Positions 28,356 through 37,661 of a stretch of DNA of 40,956 bases are shown here, piece after piece. Origin of the DNA: Candidatus Poribacteria bacterium (GTDB taxonomy: Bacteria; Poribacteria; WGA-4E; WGA-3G); contig JAPPCZ010000041.1 in the NCBI GenBank assembly GCA_028824685.1, positions 1-40,956 of the forward strand. Direction: 5' to 3'. The position numbers and the translations under genes are program-made. Below the pieces are notes generated by a model. It had not been told where the DNA came from. It saw only the letters and a program-made list of their open reading frames with translations, and made no database searches. How positions within the stretch are numbered: position 1 is the stretch's first letter; every line of letters begins with the position of its first letter.

Positions 28356-30812
28356 ATGCAAGAAGAAAATATTATCAGTCGATCAATAGAAACCGAACTA
28401 CAGACTTCGTACCTCACGTACGCGATGAGTGTAAATACGAATAGAGCAATCCCTGATGTGCGGGATGGCTTGAAGCCGAGTGCACGCCGAATTATCTATG
28501 CCATGGGAGAGATTAATCTCACGAGTAGTCGCCCTTACGATAAATGTGCTGCTGTTGTTGGTGAGGTTATGAAGAATTTTCATCCACACGGCGACGGTCC
28601 GATTTACGGTACGCTCGTAGGTCTTGCTCAGGAATTCAGTACACGTTATCCCTTAATTGATGGGCAAGGAAACTTTGGTTCTATTGACGATGACCCTGCG
28701 GGGGCAATGCGTTACACAGAGTGCCGACTTTCAAAGATTGCTGAAACACTCCTGCTGGATATTGATAAAGATACTGTTGACTTCCAACCCAATTATAAAG
28801 AATCGTTAGAAGAACCTACTGTCCTGCCCGGTCTTCTTCCGAACCTGCTTGTGAACGGGACTGACGGTATCGGTATAGGTTATTCAACAAAGATCCCACC
28901 GCATAACCTCAACGAGGTCGTGGATACTCTCCTGCACGTGCTTGATTTTCCAGATGCCACCGTTGAGGAACTAATGGAATTTCTCCCTGGTCCAGATTTT
29001 CCCACTGCTGGAATTATCGTTGGGAAAAAAGGAATCAAAGATATGTATTCTACAGGCAAAGGGAGCATGACGATGCGGGCGAGAGTGGAAATTGAACCGA
29101 TATCGCACGATAAATCTCGTGGAGACCGCGAGCAGATTGTAGTTACTGAAATTCCTTATCAGATTAAGAAAAATCTGCTTCTTCAACAGATGGTTGATCA
29201 GGTAAACATCAGTAAAACGATTACTGGCATTTCGGATATCAGAGACGAATCTGATGAGGAAATTCGTATCGTTATTGAACTTAAGCGTGGGGAAGTGCCA
29301 CAAGTTGTTTTAAATCAGCTCTACAAGCACACAAAGATGCAGCATTTTTTTCCTGCAAACCTTCTTTGCCTTGTTGAAGGGCTCCCCAAAATATTAACGC
29401 TCCCCGAGATTTTACGCTACTACTTGGCACATCGACGAGAAGTAATACGTAGACGCACACAGTTTGATTTGGCACGCTGCGAAAGACGTGCCCATATTTT
29501 AGAGGGATACCGTATTGCGCTGGAGCATTTAGAGGAAGTAATTGAACTTGTGCAAACTGCAGAGACGCCGCAGGAAGCCAGGGAACAGTTGATAACACAG
29601 TATGAACTATCTGAAGATCAAGCGAACGAAGTGCTGGGATTAACCTTAAGCCAGTTAACAGGATTAGGTCGTCAGAATATTAACGATGAATACAGTGATC
29701 TCTTGGAACGTATTGCTGAACTCAAAGCAATTCTTGAGAGTGAAGACCTTGTCACCAACATCATCAGGGAAGAATTGGAAGGATTGAAGGAGGATCATGG
29801 AGATGATCGCCTCACCGAAATCGTTTCGGAGGTAAGAAGTTTTGAGATGGAAGACCTCATTGCAGATGAGGAGATGGTTGTCACACTGACACATTCCGGA
29901 TATCTCAAACGGATTCCAATGGATACATATCGAACGCAAAATCGCGGCGGGGTTGGTATTAAAGGCGGAAACCCAAAAGATGGAGATTTCTTGGAACAAC
30001 TGCTTATCGCAACGGCACACCAATCGCTTCTCTTTTTTACAAGCCTCGGTAAGTGCTATGTTCTGAAAGTTTTTGAGATACCAGAAGGCTCACGCCAAGC
30101 AGCAGGACGAGCAGCGGTAAATATGCTAAAACTAAGTGACTCAGAGACCATTACAGCATTTTTACCTATTCGCGAGTTTAATGAAGATCTCTATATCCTT
30201 ATGGCAACAAAAAGCGGTATTGTAAAGAAATCTCCATTAGGTGATTTTAGAAATCCCATCTCCAGTGGAATTATAGCAGTTAATTTAGATCCAGACGACC
30301 AACTAATTGAGGCTCATCTTACCGATGGAAATTACGACGTCATTTTGGTTAGCCATAACGGGAATGCCATACGATTTAACGAGTCAGATGTTCGCAGCAT
30401 GGGACGCCGCACGCGCGGTGTCCGTGGCATCCGCCTCGCTGAAGAAGACTTTGTTGTAGACATGGTATGTTCCGCAGATGAAAACGACTCACTGCTCATT
30501 GTGACAGAAAACGGTTATGGCAAACGAACAGGACTATCCGCGTATCGTTCACAGAAGCGCGGCGGCGTAGGACTAACTGCCATTAAGCGTTCAACGCGTA
30601 ATGGTGCGGTTGTTTCTGCTAAACTCGTTACGAGATCAGATGAACTTGTTCTTATTAGTTCTACTGGGTATATTACGCGTATGGCAGTCAGCGATATTCG
30701 TTCAATTGGTCGTACAACGCAAGGTGTAAGACTCATGACTTTACAAGAAGACGAGACACTTGTGGACGTCGGAAAAATCTCGGAAGCCGATTCTGATAGC
30801 GATGGAGAATGA
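28356..30812 (+). CDS. gyrA: DNA gyrase subunit A
   Basis: An 818-residue subunit that cuts and rejoins DNA; the catalytic Arg-Tyr is Arg119/Tyr120 in AMRYTECRL. The N-terminal domain includes PDVRDGLKP and YPLIDGQGNFGSIDDD. The C-terminal half is a six-bladed beta-pinwheel. The GyrA-box position reads QNRGGVG instead of QRRGGKG, so this wrapping motif is degenerate. The quinolone-determining region reads PHGDGPIYGTLV: the residues matching E. coli Ser83 and Asp87 are both Gly (81 and 85). Because of the degenerate box, a ParC-like role cannot be fully excluded, but the partner gyrB and origin location favour GyrA. ATG 28356 has a weak ribosome site (AAGAGA). Confidence 0.94.
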   Translation: MQEENIISRSIETELQTSYLTYAMSVNTNRAIPDVRDGLKPSARRIIYAMGEINLTSSRPYDKCAAVVGEVMKNFHPHGDGPIYGTLVGLAQEFSTRYPLIDGQGNFGSIDDDPAGAMRYTECRLSKIAETLLLDIDKDTVDFQPNYKESLEEPTVLPGLLPNLLVNGTDGIGIGYSTKIPPHNLNEVVDTLLHVLDFPDATVEELMEFLPGPDFPTAGIIVGKKGIKDMYSTGKGSMTMRARVEIEPISHDKSRGDREQIVVTEIPYQIKKNLLLQQMVDQVNISKTITGISDIRDESDEEIRIVIELKRGEVPQVVLNQLYKHTKMQHFFPANLLCLVEGLPKILTLPEILRYYLAHRREVIRRRTQFDLARCERRAHILEGYRIALEHLEEVIELVQTAETPQEAREQLITQYELSEDQANEVLGLTLSQLTGLGRQNINDEYSDLLERIAELKAILESEDLVTNIIREELEGLKEDHGDDRLTEIVSEVRSFEMEDLIADEEMVVTLTHSGYLKRIPMDTYRTQNRGGVGIKGGNPKDGDFLEQLLIATAHQSLLFFTSLGKCYVLKVFEIPEGSRQAAGRAAVNMLKLSDSETITAFLPIREFNEDLYILMATKSGIVKKSPLGDFRNPISSGIIAVNLDPDDQLIEAHLTDGNYDVILVSHNGNAIRFNESDVRSMGRRTRGVRGIRLAEEDFVVDMVCSADENDSLLIVTENGYGKRTGLSAYRSQKRGGVGLTAIKRSTRNGAVVSAKLVTRSDELVLISSTGYITRMAVSDIRSIGRTTQGVRLMTLQEDETLVDVGKISEADSDSDGE

Positions 30813-30875
30813 TAGTTGTCAGGAACAAACCTTCGTCAAGTGTAGTTACAATACTACAGAGCGAGTTTATCACTA

Positions 30876-31406
30876 TTATAGTGTATTTTACAATTAACTT
30901 TACATTATTGAGTTGTAGGAGGGAACTCCAATTCCCGATGGCTAATAGGTTGAGTCGTGATTCGGAGATCACTCCTACCTTTGGGGTAGATATAACGAGG
31001 TTTGTTGTAACACAATCTGTATGAAGATTAAATAAATATTTCGGTAATTTATTTAGTCCCGTAGGGACGATATGTAAAATTATGTCGTTGGCAGACACAT
31101 ATCGTCCCTACCAAATCAACGCTATGAATGCCTTTTTGGCATTCAGCGGGACTAAGGGATAAGGTTATTATAGTAAGTCGAAAAATAAGTTTACACGCCT
31201 CTTGTAGGAGCGATCTCCGAATCGCGACAAAACCACTGTTAGTCGGGAATCGGAGTTCCCTCCTACAGCTTAAAAGTGTTCAAGAAATTCTAAAATCTAC
31301 TATAAAGCAGACAAGTGCTAATTGATGGTTCTTGAATGTAATCGGGAATCGGAGTTCCCTCCTACAAAAAGAGACATTTCAGTAGGAGCGATCTCCGAAT
31401 CGCGAC
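30876..31406. repeat. Array of MITE-like and hairpin repeats between gyrA and the TPR gene
   Basis: One partial TTATAGT-type element (30876-30978) is followed by GTCCCGTAGGGACGATATGT and its inverse near 31052-31107. A full element at 31168-31305 has ends TTATAGTA/TACTATAA and contains GCGATCTCCGAATCGC and GGGAATCGGAGTTCCC hairpins. Two more hairpins follow at 31342-31364 and 31382-31406, ending only 38 bases before the next gene. No gene was seen in 30813-31443. Confidence 0.65.
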
Positions 31407-31443
31407 CTACAATAATATGTTGACAAAGCACAAGGAGACGATT

Positions 31444-32982
31444 ATGAAAAGCAACTTATGGAAAATTTTTATCCTGCTGAGTATAGTATGTCTTTTCTCA
31501 GCACGAGGGGGAGCAGACGCACAAGAGTTAATCTCATCTACGACAGCAGAACAAGTGCCATTGACGGAGGCATCTGAAAGCGGAAAAAAGATTTACACAC
31601 AACTGATGTACGCAATCTATCTACAAAGTTTTGATAGAGACTTAGATGCTGTAAAACGGTTATATGATGCTTTAGTGGAACAGGTACCTGAGTCTGCTTA
31701 TGTCTGGTACAAGCGCGGACAGCTTCGGTTTCATCGGTTGCAGGATGTTAAAGGTGCTGAAGATGATACGCTTGAAGCACTTAAGCTTAACCCATCCCAC
31801 GTTCCTGCAAACTGGCTACTTGCGGAGATCTTAATGCTCCACGAATCTCATTCACGTGGGAACTATATCGTAGAAGCGTTGAAAGCTGCTAAAAAAGTGA
31901 CTGAGCTTGACCCGGACCATTTAGGGGCACATCAAAGGGTTGCTAATTTAGCGTCTGAACTCCAAGAATATGCTGCTGTGGAGACATCTTTGAAAGCACT
32001 CACACGTATTTTACCTTTTGAACCTGAATTTCACAGACGACTCGGTAGACTCTATTTAATAACAAATAAGCCGCTGGAAGCTATTGATGCTTACCAACGC
32101 GTCATAAAAATTACGCCAAACGACCTGATGACACTTAGAATTGTTGGACGCCTATATCTTGATACCGGTAAATTGGCGGAAGCAGAACAAACCTTTAAGC
32201 ATATCCTTACATTAGTCCCGCAAGACGTTGGTGGAAACTTAGGGCTTGGCTTGGTTCTTCAGAGACTTGCTGAACAGGCACTTGCGTCGAGCAATAAAGA
32301 CCCGAAAAGTGAGAAGACAGATTTGCAGACACTCATTCGAGATGCAGAAACATATCTTGGACGAGCGATTTTCTTTTCTAAGGATTTTATCAATAACCCT
32401 CGGAACGATGTCCAACGTGCCTATTTTGAACGGCTGGCGATAGATGCTCAGTTTGCGTTAGCAAACGTTTATTTTTTATATAAAAAATATGAGAAAGCTG
32501 AAGAGACGTTCGAGCAACTTCTTGCTGACAATCCGGAGCACACCGGTGCTACTTATGGGATTGCTGCTGTCTATCAAACGATAGGGGCATTCGAAAAAGC
32601 GGAAACGTATTTGCGTAAAACACTTAAAATTGAACCGGGACATGAATATGCGCTCAACGCACTCGGTTATCTCTTTGCGGTGCAAGAAAAAAATCTGGAT
32701 GAAGCAGAAGCTTTGGTAAAGCGGGCACTTGAAAAGTCACCGACAAACGGGGCATATCTTGATAGTCTTGGATGGGTCTACTTTAAACAGGGACGTATCG
32801 CGGAAGCTGTCACACTGTTGGAAGAGGCAAACCAACAGCTGCCTGACAATGCTGAGATTCTGATGCACCTCGGTGATGCTTATCTTGAAAACGGTGAACC
32901 TGATAAAGCACGTGGTGTTTGGCAGCAAGCGCAAACAATTGAACCTGATAATGATGACATACAGGAACGACTCAAGCAATAG
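31444..32982 (+). CDS. Secreted TPR-repeat protein
   Basis: A 512-residue protein. The open frame begins at ATG 31417, but ATG 31444 has AAGGAG six bases upstream and starts a clean signal peptide (MKSNLWKIFILLSIVCLFSA, cleavage near GADA-Q). The rest is a long array of tetratricopeptide repeats: VWYKRGQLRFHRLQDVKGA, then repeats around LGRLYLITNKPLEAIDAYQRV, ATYGIAAVYQTIGAFEKAETY and LDSLGWVYFKQGRIAEAV. Periplasmic or outer-membrane-associated TPR scaffold proteins of this kind take part in envelope assembly or secretion; the exact role is unknown. The 5' region is packed with hairpin repeats. Confidence 0.85.
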   Translation: MKSNLWKIFILLSIVCLFSARGGADAQELISSTTAEQVPLTEASESGKKIYTQLMYAIYLQSFDRDLDAVKRLYDALVEQVPESAYVWYKRGQLRFHRLQDVKGAEDDTLEALKLNPSHVPANWLLAEILMLHESHSRGNYIVEALKAAKKVTELDPDHLGAHQRVANLASELQEYAAVETSLKALTRILPFEPEFHRRLGRLYLITNKPLEAIDAYQRVIKITPNDLMTLRIVGRLYLDTGKLAEAEQTFKHILTLVPQDVGGNLGLGLVLQRLAEQALASSNKDPKSEKTDLQTLIRDAETYLGRAIFFSKDFINNPRNDVQRAYFERLAIDAQFALANVYFLYKKYEKAEETFEQLLADNPEHTGATYGIAAVYQTIGAFEKAETYLRKTLKIEPGHEYALNALGYLFAVQEKNLDEAEALVKRALEKSPTNGAYLDSLGWVYFKQGRIAEAVTLLEEANQQLPDNAEILMHLGDAYLENGEPDKARGVWQQAQTIEPDNDDIQERLKQ

Positions 32983-32995
32983 CTTTTAGTACAAC

Positions 32996-33177
32996 CTATC
33001 TCATAAATAGTTGGAGGGCTTTGAAAGCCCGATTTCAAAATCCTGTAGGCGGTGAATGCCTAAATGGCATTCATACCGTTGATTTCGATCTCCGAATCGC
33101 GACCTGTCGGGAATCGGAGTTCCCTCCTACAAGAGAATCAACTGATAATGAACCAACAAATCCTATTTATGAGATAC
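32996..33177. repeat. MITE-like element with TATCTCATAAATAG ends
   Basis: CTATCTCATAAATAG near 32998-33012 is the inverse of CTATTTATGAGATA near 33163-33176. Inside are GGGCTT/AAGCCC, GAATGCC-TAAAT-GGCATTC, a partial GATCTCCGAATCGC unit and GGGAATCGGAGTTCCC. The right end (33146-33177) is identical over 32 bases to 28244-28275 upstream of gyrA. No gene in 32983-33246. Confidence 0.6.
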
Positions 33178-33246
33178 ACTGTAGACAGTTATCGGTTATA
33201 CAATTGTGTTGATAACTGACTACTGATAGCTGAAGACTACTAAAAA

Positions 33247-34956
33247 ATGCGATATACCATCATCACAGTTCTCTTACTAACGCTCATCCTTTCTACCCAG
33301 TATAGTGAGGCATTCCGCTGCGGGACACCACATCTAAAAATGGATATGGCACCTGAACTTTTAACGCCTGTACCAACCGCACCAGGACATCCCGCAGCAC
33401 CAGCACTTGCCATCGGATTCCAACGAACTTTTTTTGCTATCGATTTTGAAAGAAAACAGCAGTATACAGTCAATGCAACACTGCGGGCAAGTGGTGCCCA
33501 CTGTTACATCTTCGTTGAAGATTCTGAGTGGCAAGAGAACGTCACAGCACTCACAGTTCAAACTATCCAAAGAGCGTTTGAGAGGGCAACCCCAGCAGAC
33601 CCACAGCGCGGGATATATGACATCTTAACGGAAGACTTTGGCGCACCACCAGATATTGATCGAAATCAGAAGGTAATTTTACTTCTTCTCAATATCCGCG
33701 ATATTGACATCCACCATGCAACAGCTGGGTACTTCTTGCCGATTGATCAGCAAAGAGGTATGCTACACCATCCGACCCTCGGACCACTGCATAGCAACGA
33801 AGCCGATATCCTCTATATTAATTCCGAAAAGCAGCCAACGAATTCTGATGTGATATATTCTGTTATAGCTCATGAACTCCAACACCTTATTCACTGGAAG
33901 CATTCTCCGAAGGAAGAAACGTGGATAGACGAAGGGTGTGCTGATTACGCAGCTTTCCGATGCGGTTATAACCTTTACCAACATCTTAATGCTTTTCAGA
34001 AGACACCAAACATTTCACTGACCGATTGGTCTCAGATGAGCCAGACGAACCTACTTGCACACTACGGAGCTTCTTTTCTTTTTATGTTATACCTCCATGA
34101 TCATTATGGTGGTATAGAAACCATTGCGGCGCTTGTAAAAAATCCTTTAGATGGCTTTTTAGGGATTACACGCACACTGCAGGCACGCGGGATGTCTCAC
34201 ACATTCTCAGACATATTTGCAGACTGGAAAGTTACAAATTACCTCACTACGTGGAAGGTCCTCGGAACTGTTGAAAGACCTTTTCGGTACCATACGTTAG
34301 TTCCAACGATTCAACCGTTATTTACCCATGACACCTACCCGGTTCTTGGAAAAAATAAAAAACTTGCCAATTTTGCTGCGCATGCTATTGAATGTAAAGT
34401 GACAACAGCGGATCAGGCAGGTCTAAACCTCAGTTTTTCTGCACAACGGAACACAAACGTGGACATCAAGGTCGCATATCTAAACGATACAGGAGAGATT
34501 CGGGTAGAATCTTTGCCCTTTAAAACTGCCGATGGAACTGCTGCATTAGATCTTCCTAATTTTGGGAATGACATCCAACGTGTGATGTTTATTCCAAGCC
34601 TACAAGTTGCAAATCAAAGTTTTTCTCAGCAATCTATAACTTATAATTATAATGCGTATGAAGGAAGCCTCGGTACCTATACCACACACATCCTTCCTAA
34701 TCCAATTCATCCGAATTATTGGGAAGTTATTGCTGTGCCAAGCGAGGCGAAGGGCGTACATTCACTTACATTAACGCTGACGTACCAAAACAGGAAACTT
34801 CTTGATGCGAAACCGATGGTATATGTTAAAAATGAAGATAATTCACTTTATAGACATGCGTTCCATCTCAAACCTGAAATAGAGACAGAAGCGGTTGAAT
34901 GGAGCATCATGCGAGGGGACACTATTATTGACGAAGGGATTCTGAATGACCAATAA
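33247..34956 (+). CDS. Secreted metallopeptidase, M30 (hyicolysin)-like
   Basis: A 569-residue protein with a signal peptide (MRYTIITVLLLTLILSTQYSEA). The catalytic region has AHELQHLIHW (HExxH zinc motif, residue about 215) followed by ETWIDEGCADYAAF, in which the Glu of DEG is the probable third zinc ligand. This pattern is familiar from M30/hyicolysin-like peptidases. The C-terminal 200 residues are beta-rich, without a clear sorting signal. The ATG at 33247 has almost no ribosome site. The BNR-propeller gene follows 34 bases later and could be co-transcribed. Substrate unknown; extracellular protein degradation is likely. Confidence 0.8.
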   Translation: MRYTIITVLLLTLILSTQYSEAFRCGTPHLKMDMAPELLTPVPTAPGHPAAPALAIGFQRTFFAIDFERKQQYTVNATLRASGAHCYIFVEDSEWQENVTALTVQTIQRAFERATPADPQRGIYDILTEDFGAPPDIDRNQKVILLLLNIRDIDIHHATAGYFLPIDQQRGMLHHPTLGPLHSNEADILYINSEKQPTNSDVIYSVIAHELQHLIHWKHSPKEETWIDEGCADYAAFRCGYNLYQHLNAFQKTPNISLTDWSQMSQTNLLAHYGASFLFMLYLHDHYGGIETIAALVKNPLDGFLGITRTLQARGMSHTFSDIFADWKVTNYLTTWKVLGTVERPFRYHTLVPTIQPLFTHDTYPVLGKNKKLANFAAHAIECKVTTADQAGLNLSFSAQRNTNVDIKVAYLNDTGEIRVESLPFKTADGTAALDLPNFGNDIQRVMFIPSLQVANQSFSQQSITYNYNAYEGSLGTYTTHILPNPIHPNYWEVIAVPSEAKGVHSLTLTLTYQNRKLLDAKPMVYVKNEDNSLYRHAFHLKPEIETEAVEWSIMRGDTIIDEGILNDQ

Positions 34957-34990
34957 CTGATAACCGATAAGTTATTAAGAGGAGGTATAT

Positions 34991-35971
34991 ATGTCAAACA
35001 CACTTTATGCAGGAACAATTGGACAAAGCATTTGGCGAAGCACTGATGTTGGTAAAACTTGGCATCGTGTCAGCAACGGTATTTTTCCAGAAGCAGACAT
35101 CCGCGCAATCGTTGTGAATCCAACGGATTCAAATATACTTTATGCTGGCACTGAAAAAGGTGTTGTCAAAAGCATAGATGGGAGCGATACGTGGAAACAC
35201 ATGCCAAGTGAAATGGACAATCGAGAAGTTTGGTCGCTTGCCATTCATCCGACTGCTCCAGATACACTTTATGCGGGAACTTGTCCATCTGCGTTTTTCA
35301 AAACAACAGACGGCGGTGAGACATGGACGCAACTTGATGCCGAACTTGCACAAGAATGTGAAGGTATTCCTATTATTCCGCGCGTAACAACTATCATTAT
35401 TGATCCAGAAGACCATGAAACTGTCTATGCGGGGATTGAAATTGACGGTATGCGTTTAAGTACCGATGGTGGAAAAACTTGGGATGAACGAAGTGAAGGT
35501 TTGAGCAGCTTGGATATCCACGGATTGACAGTGGTTCCAGGTGAGCAAAAAGCCCTTGTTGCTGCGACAAATAACGATGTCTGTGTTACTACGGATATGC
35601 ACAATTGGACACCTTTGAAGGTTCGTAACCATTTTCCGTGGCCCTACTGCCGCGCAGCGTTCTATTTGAACGGTGAAAACGCTAAGGTTTTTATTGGTGC
35701 TGGTAACGGGCCTCCTGGCGACCAAGGCGGTATCTTTTATATGCGCGATACTGATGCAGCACAAGATGCGGATGCAATTCGTTGGGATCGCTCTGATATA
35801 GGGATGACTTCGAATAGCACTATTTGGTGTTTTGGTTATAATCCGAGTGTTGACGGATTGTTGATAGCCTGTAGTGTAAGTGGGCAACTCTTCTTGAGTG
35901 AGGACAATGGTGGCTCGTGGGCGAAGTTGGCGCATGAGTTCGGAGAGGTGCGCGCCTTGGCGGTTGCCTAA
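34991..35971 (+). CDS. BNR/Asp-box beta-propeller protein (sortilin/VPS10-like)
   Basis: A 326-residue repeat protein with Asp-box motifs: STDVGKTW, SIDGSDTW, TTDGGETW, STDGGKTW and SEDNGGSW. They alternate with LYAGT strands, a layout typical of sialidase-like or VPS10-like propellers. No signal peptide is visible at the chosen start, ATG 34991, which has a perfect AGGAGG upstream, so a cytoplasmic location is predicted unless export is non-classical. No catalytic sialidase residues (RIP motif) are seen, so binding rather than hydrolysis is likely. Probably in one transcript with the preceding peptidase gene. Confidence 0.85.
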   Translation: MSNTLYAGTIGQSIWRSTDVGKTWHRVSNGIFPEADIRAIVVNPTDSNILYAGTEKGVVKSIDGSDTWKHMPSEMDNREVWSLAIHPTAPDTLYAGTCPSAFFKTTDGGETWTQLDAELAQECEGIPIIPRVTTIIIDPEDHETVYAGIEIDGMRLSTDGGKTWDERSEGLSSLDIHGLTVVPGEQKALVAATNNDVCVTTDMHNWTPLKVRNHFPWPYCRAAFYLNGENAKVFIGAGNGPPGDQGGIFYMRDTDAAQDADAIRWDRSDIGMTSNSTIWCFGYNPSVDGLLIACSVSGQLFLSEDNGGSWAKLAHEFGEVRALAVA

Positions 35972-35972
35972 C

Positions 35973-36045
35973 AGTGAAAAGTGCTTAACCAAGAAAATCT
36001 CTGTGTGGTTGTTAAAAATAAGATGCTACACAGAGACTTTTCACT
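35973..36045. repeat. Interrupted inverted repeat after the propeller gene
   Basis: The right arm ACACAGAGACTTTTCACT (36028-36045) matches the left arm in two blocks, AGTGAAAAGT (35973-35982) and TCTCTGTGT (35998-36006), separated by a 15-base insertion. It may be a hairpin ending the upstream transcript or a small MITE. Remainder of the gap to 36349: one promoter-like site, no gene. Confidence 0.45.
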
Positions 36046-36105
36046 ATAACATCTCTTTTAGAACGCCATTGAGATGAACAGATTTAATAAAAAATAAATT
36101 GTATC

Positions 36106-36134
36106 TTGACTTTTTTCGGCAATTTTGATAAACT
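36106..36134 (+). promoter_or_regulatory. Candidate promoter for the lipoprotein gene
   Basis: TTGACT (36106-36111), 17-base spacer, TAAACT (36129-36134). It would give a leader of about 210 bases, containing a TTTGGCGTTAATT hairpin-repeat remnant near 36260. Confidence 0.4.
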
Positions 36135-36349
36135 TTTGGCAACAGGTGGGTTGTGCGCTGAACTCAACGATTTGTTGGCAGACATAGGGTTTTGCCCTCC
36201 GCCAAATCATGCAGAATACCACACGAGCATTCCCTTTGTTTGGTATTTTGCTACGCGCATTTGGCGTTAATTCCGTCTAAGGACGCAGCACGCGCACAGA
36301 TGCCCTATGGCAAAGGACAAAAGTTAAATCAAGGAGGCATAACTCTATT

Positions 36350-37117
36350 ATGCGTTTTTTTAGTTTTCTACTCATACCTTTTCTCCTCATTTCAATCGCT
36401 GGATGTATTGGAGACGGTGAGATTAATATTGATACCCCGCCATCTTTTGGTGAAGCAAAGAAAATTGCCATCACGCCTTTTATCGCTGAAGAGGAAGAGG
36501 CACAGAAACTTGGTAAACGAATTAGCATCAATTTGGGAAATCGTTTAAAACTTACCCTGAAAGACAGTGAATGGGTATTTGACGAGTCGGATAAAGTCCA
36601 ACCGGTGGCTGATGAAGTCGCTAAACTCGGATTAACACTAAATGATGTTTACGCGGATCCTGCTTTGGCAGCTAAAGTCGGGCAAGCTCTAAATGCCGAC
36701 ATCATCATCACGGGAATGGTAAATAATCCAAGATTGGCTCGAAAGGATAGCAATGAGCACCTCATGCGGCAGGGTAGACAGTCAGGGATTTCGGGGACAT
36801 CTACCTTTATTACGACCCGACAGACAGCAAGTGTCAAAACACGGGTCAAGGTGATTGATGTAGCAACGGGCAATGTACTCTATAATAATAAGATTCAATC
36901 TTATCTCAAGTACTGGTTTGCCTATCAAACCCAGATGAGCAACAACGTTATTTTCAAAGAGGATGTGGATATGCTCGCGGATTTAGGCATACATCTACCA
37001 CGCCGTATTTCGTATATGCTTTATCCAAGTGGCCTCAAGAAAGAGCCTCAAGATAAGGTTTTGCTGAAACCAGACATTGTCCTCAAAGGCACAGGTGGAG
37101 TATTCAAATTCGATTAG
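36350..37117 (+). CDS. Putative outer-membrane lipoprotein, CsgG/LpoB-like
   Basis: A 255-residue protein with a clean lipoprotein signal: MRFFSFLLIPFLLISIAGC, lipobox SIAGC, Cys19 lipidated. The mature part starts with acidic residues. It then shows KKIAITPF ... GKRISINLGNRLKL ... ADIIITGMV ... TRVKVIDVATGNVLYNNKI, the alternating beta-alpha pattern of CsgG/LpoB-type periplasmic domains that detect or export envelope components. The likeness is by pattern only. AGGAGG lies about 12 bases before the ATG, somewhat distant. A terminator follows, so the gene is probably monocistronic. Confidence 0.7.
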   Translation: MRFFSFLLIPFLLISIAGCIGDGEINIDTPPSFGEAKKIAITPFIAEEEEAQKLGKRISINLGNRLKLTLKDSEWVFDESDKVQPVADEVAKLGLTLNDVYADPALAAKVGQALNADIIITGMVNNPRLARKDSNEHLMRQGRQSGISGTSTFITTRQTASVKTRVKVIDVATGNVLYNNKIQSYLKYWFAYQTQMSNNVIFKEDVDMLADLGIHLPRRISYMLYPSGLKKEPQDKVLLKPDIVLKGTGGVFKFD

Positions 37118-37145
37118 AATTATCTTAAATGATAATTCAAAGCTA

Positions 37146-37187
37146 AAGGCGGGTAGGAGTTTTTACTTCAACCCGCCTTGCTTTTAT
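37146..37187 (+). terminator. Intrinsic terminator after the lipoprotein gene
   Basis: AAGGCGGGT (37146-37154) pairs perfectly with ACCCGCCTT (37171-37179), followed by GCTTTTATTG. It sits 28 bases after the stop codon. Confidence 0.7.
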
Positions 37188-37242
37188 TGTGAAATCTAAA
37201 AACAAGTAGGCACTCCCGGTAGATGCGGTTTTCTAACCGCAT

Positions 37243-37531
37243 CATAGATGTCAATTTAAGAAAAAATCTATGTTATTGTGAACACCTCTAAATACGCATG
37301 ATTATGGAGATTAGTCATATTTAGTCCCGTAGGGACGATATGTTTATAGAAAAACGTTGAACAACTCCTCTTTAGTCCCGTAGGGACGATATATAGAAAA
37401 TATGTCGTTGGGATACACATATCGTCCCTACGGGACTAAAGACATATATACATCTCATATCTATAAACATAGCGTCCCTACGGGACTGAAGACACTGCCC
37501 CAACAGATTTATCCCGAAATTGACACCTATG
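37243..37531. repeat. MITE-like element, copy 2, flanked by GGTT hairpins
   Basis: The ends are CATAGATGTCAATTT (37243-37257) and AAATTGACACCTATG (37517-37531), 14 of 15 matching and homologous to the element at 21-306; both are just under 290 bases. It contains four GTCCCGTAGGGAC-type palindromes in both orientations. Hairpins lie immediately outside: GATGCGGTT-TTCT-AACCGCATC (37222-37243) on the left and GGTTCGGTT-AGGA-AACCGAACC (37531-37552) on the right. The rest up to 37661 carries GAATACC/GGCATT-style units; no gene. Confidence 0.7.
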
Positions 37532-37661
37532 GTTCGGTTAGGAAACCGAACCCGCTGAATACCATACGCGTATTCAGCGTTGATTTGCCCAAATGCCAGA
37601 AAGCGCATTTAGCGTTGATTCTTAGTGTATAAATAATTATGGATTTTACTATAATTGCGCC

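Noticed and set aside
27879..28361. Minus-strand frames of about 80 codons before gyrA
   Set aside because: They are translations of the hairpin-repeat cluster (repeated FGI and NQRQ-like peptides), not independent genes.
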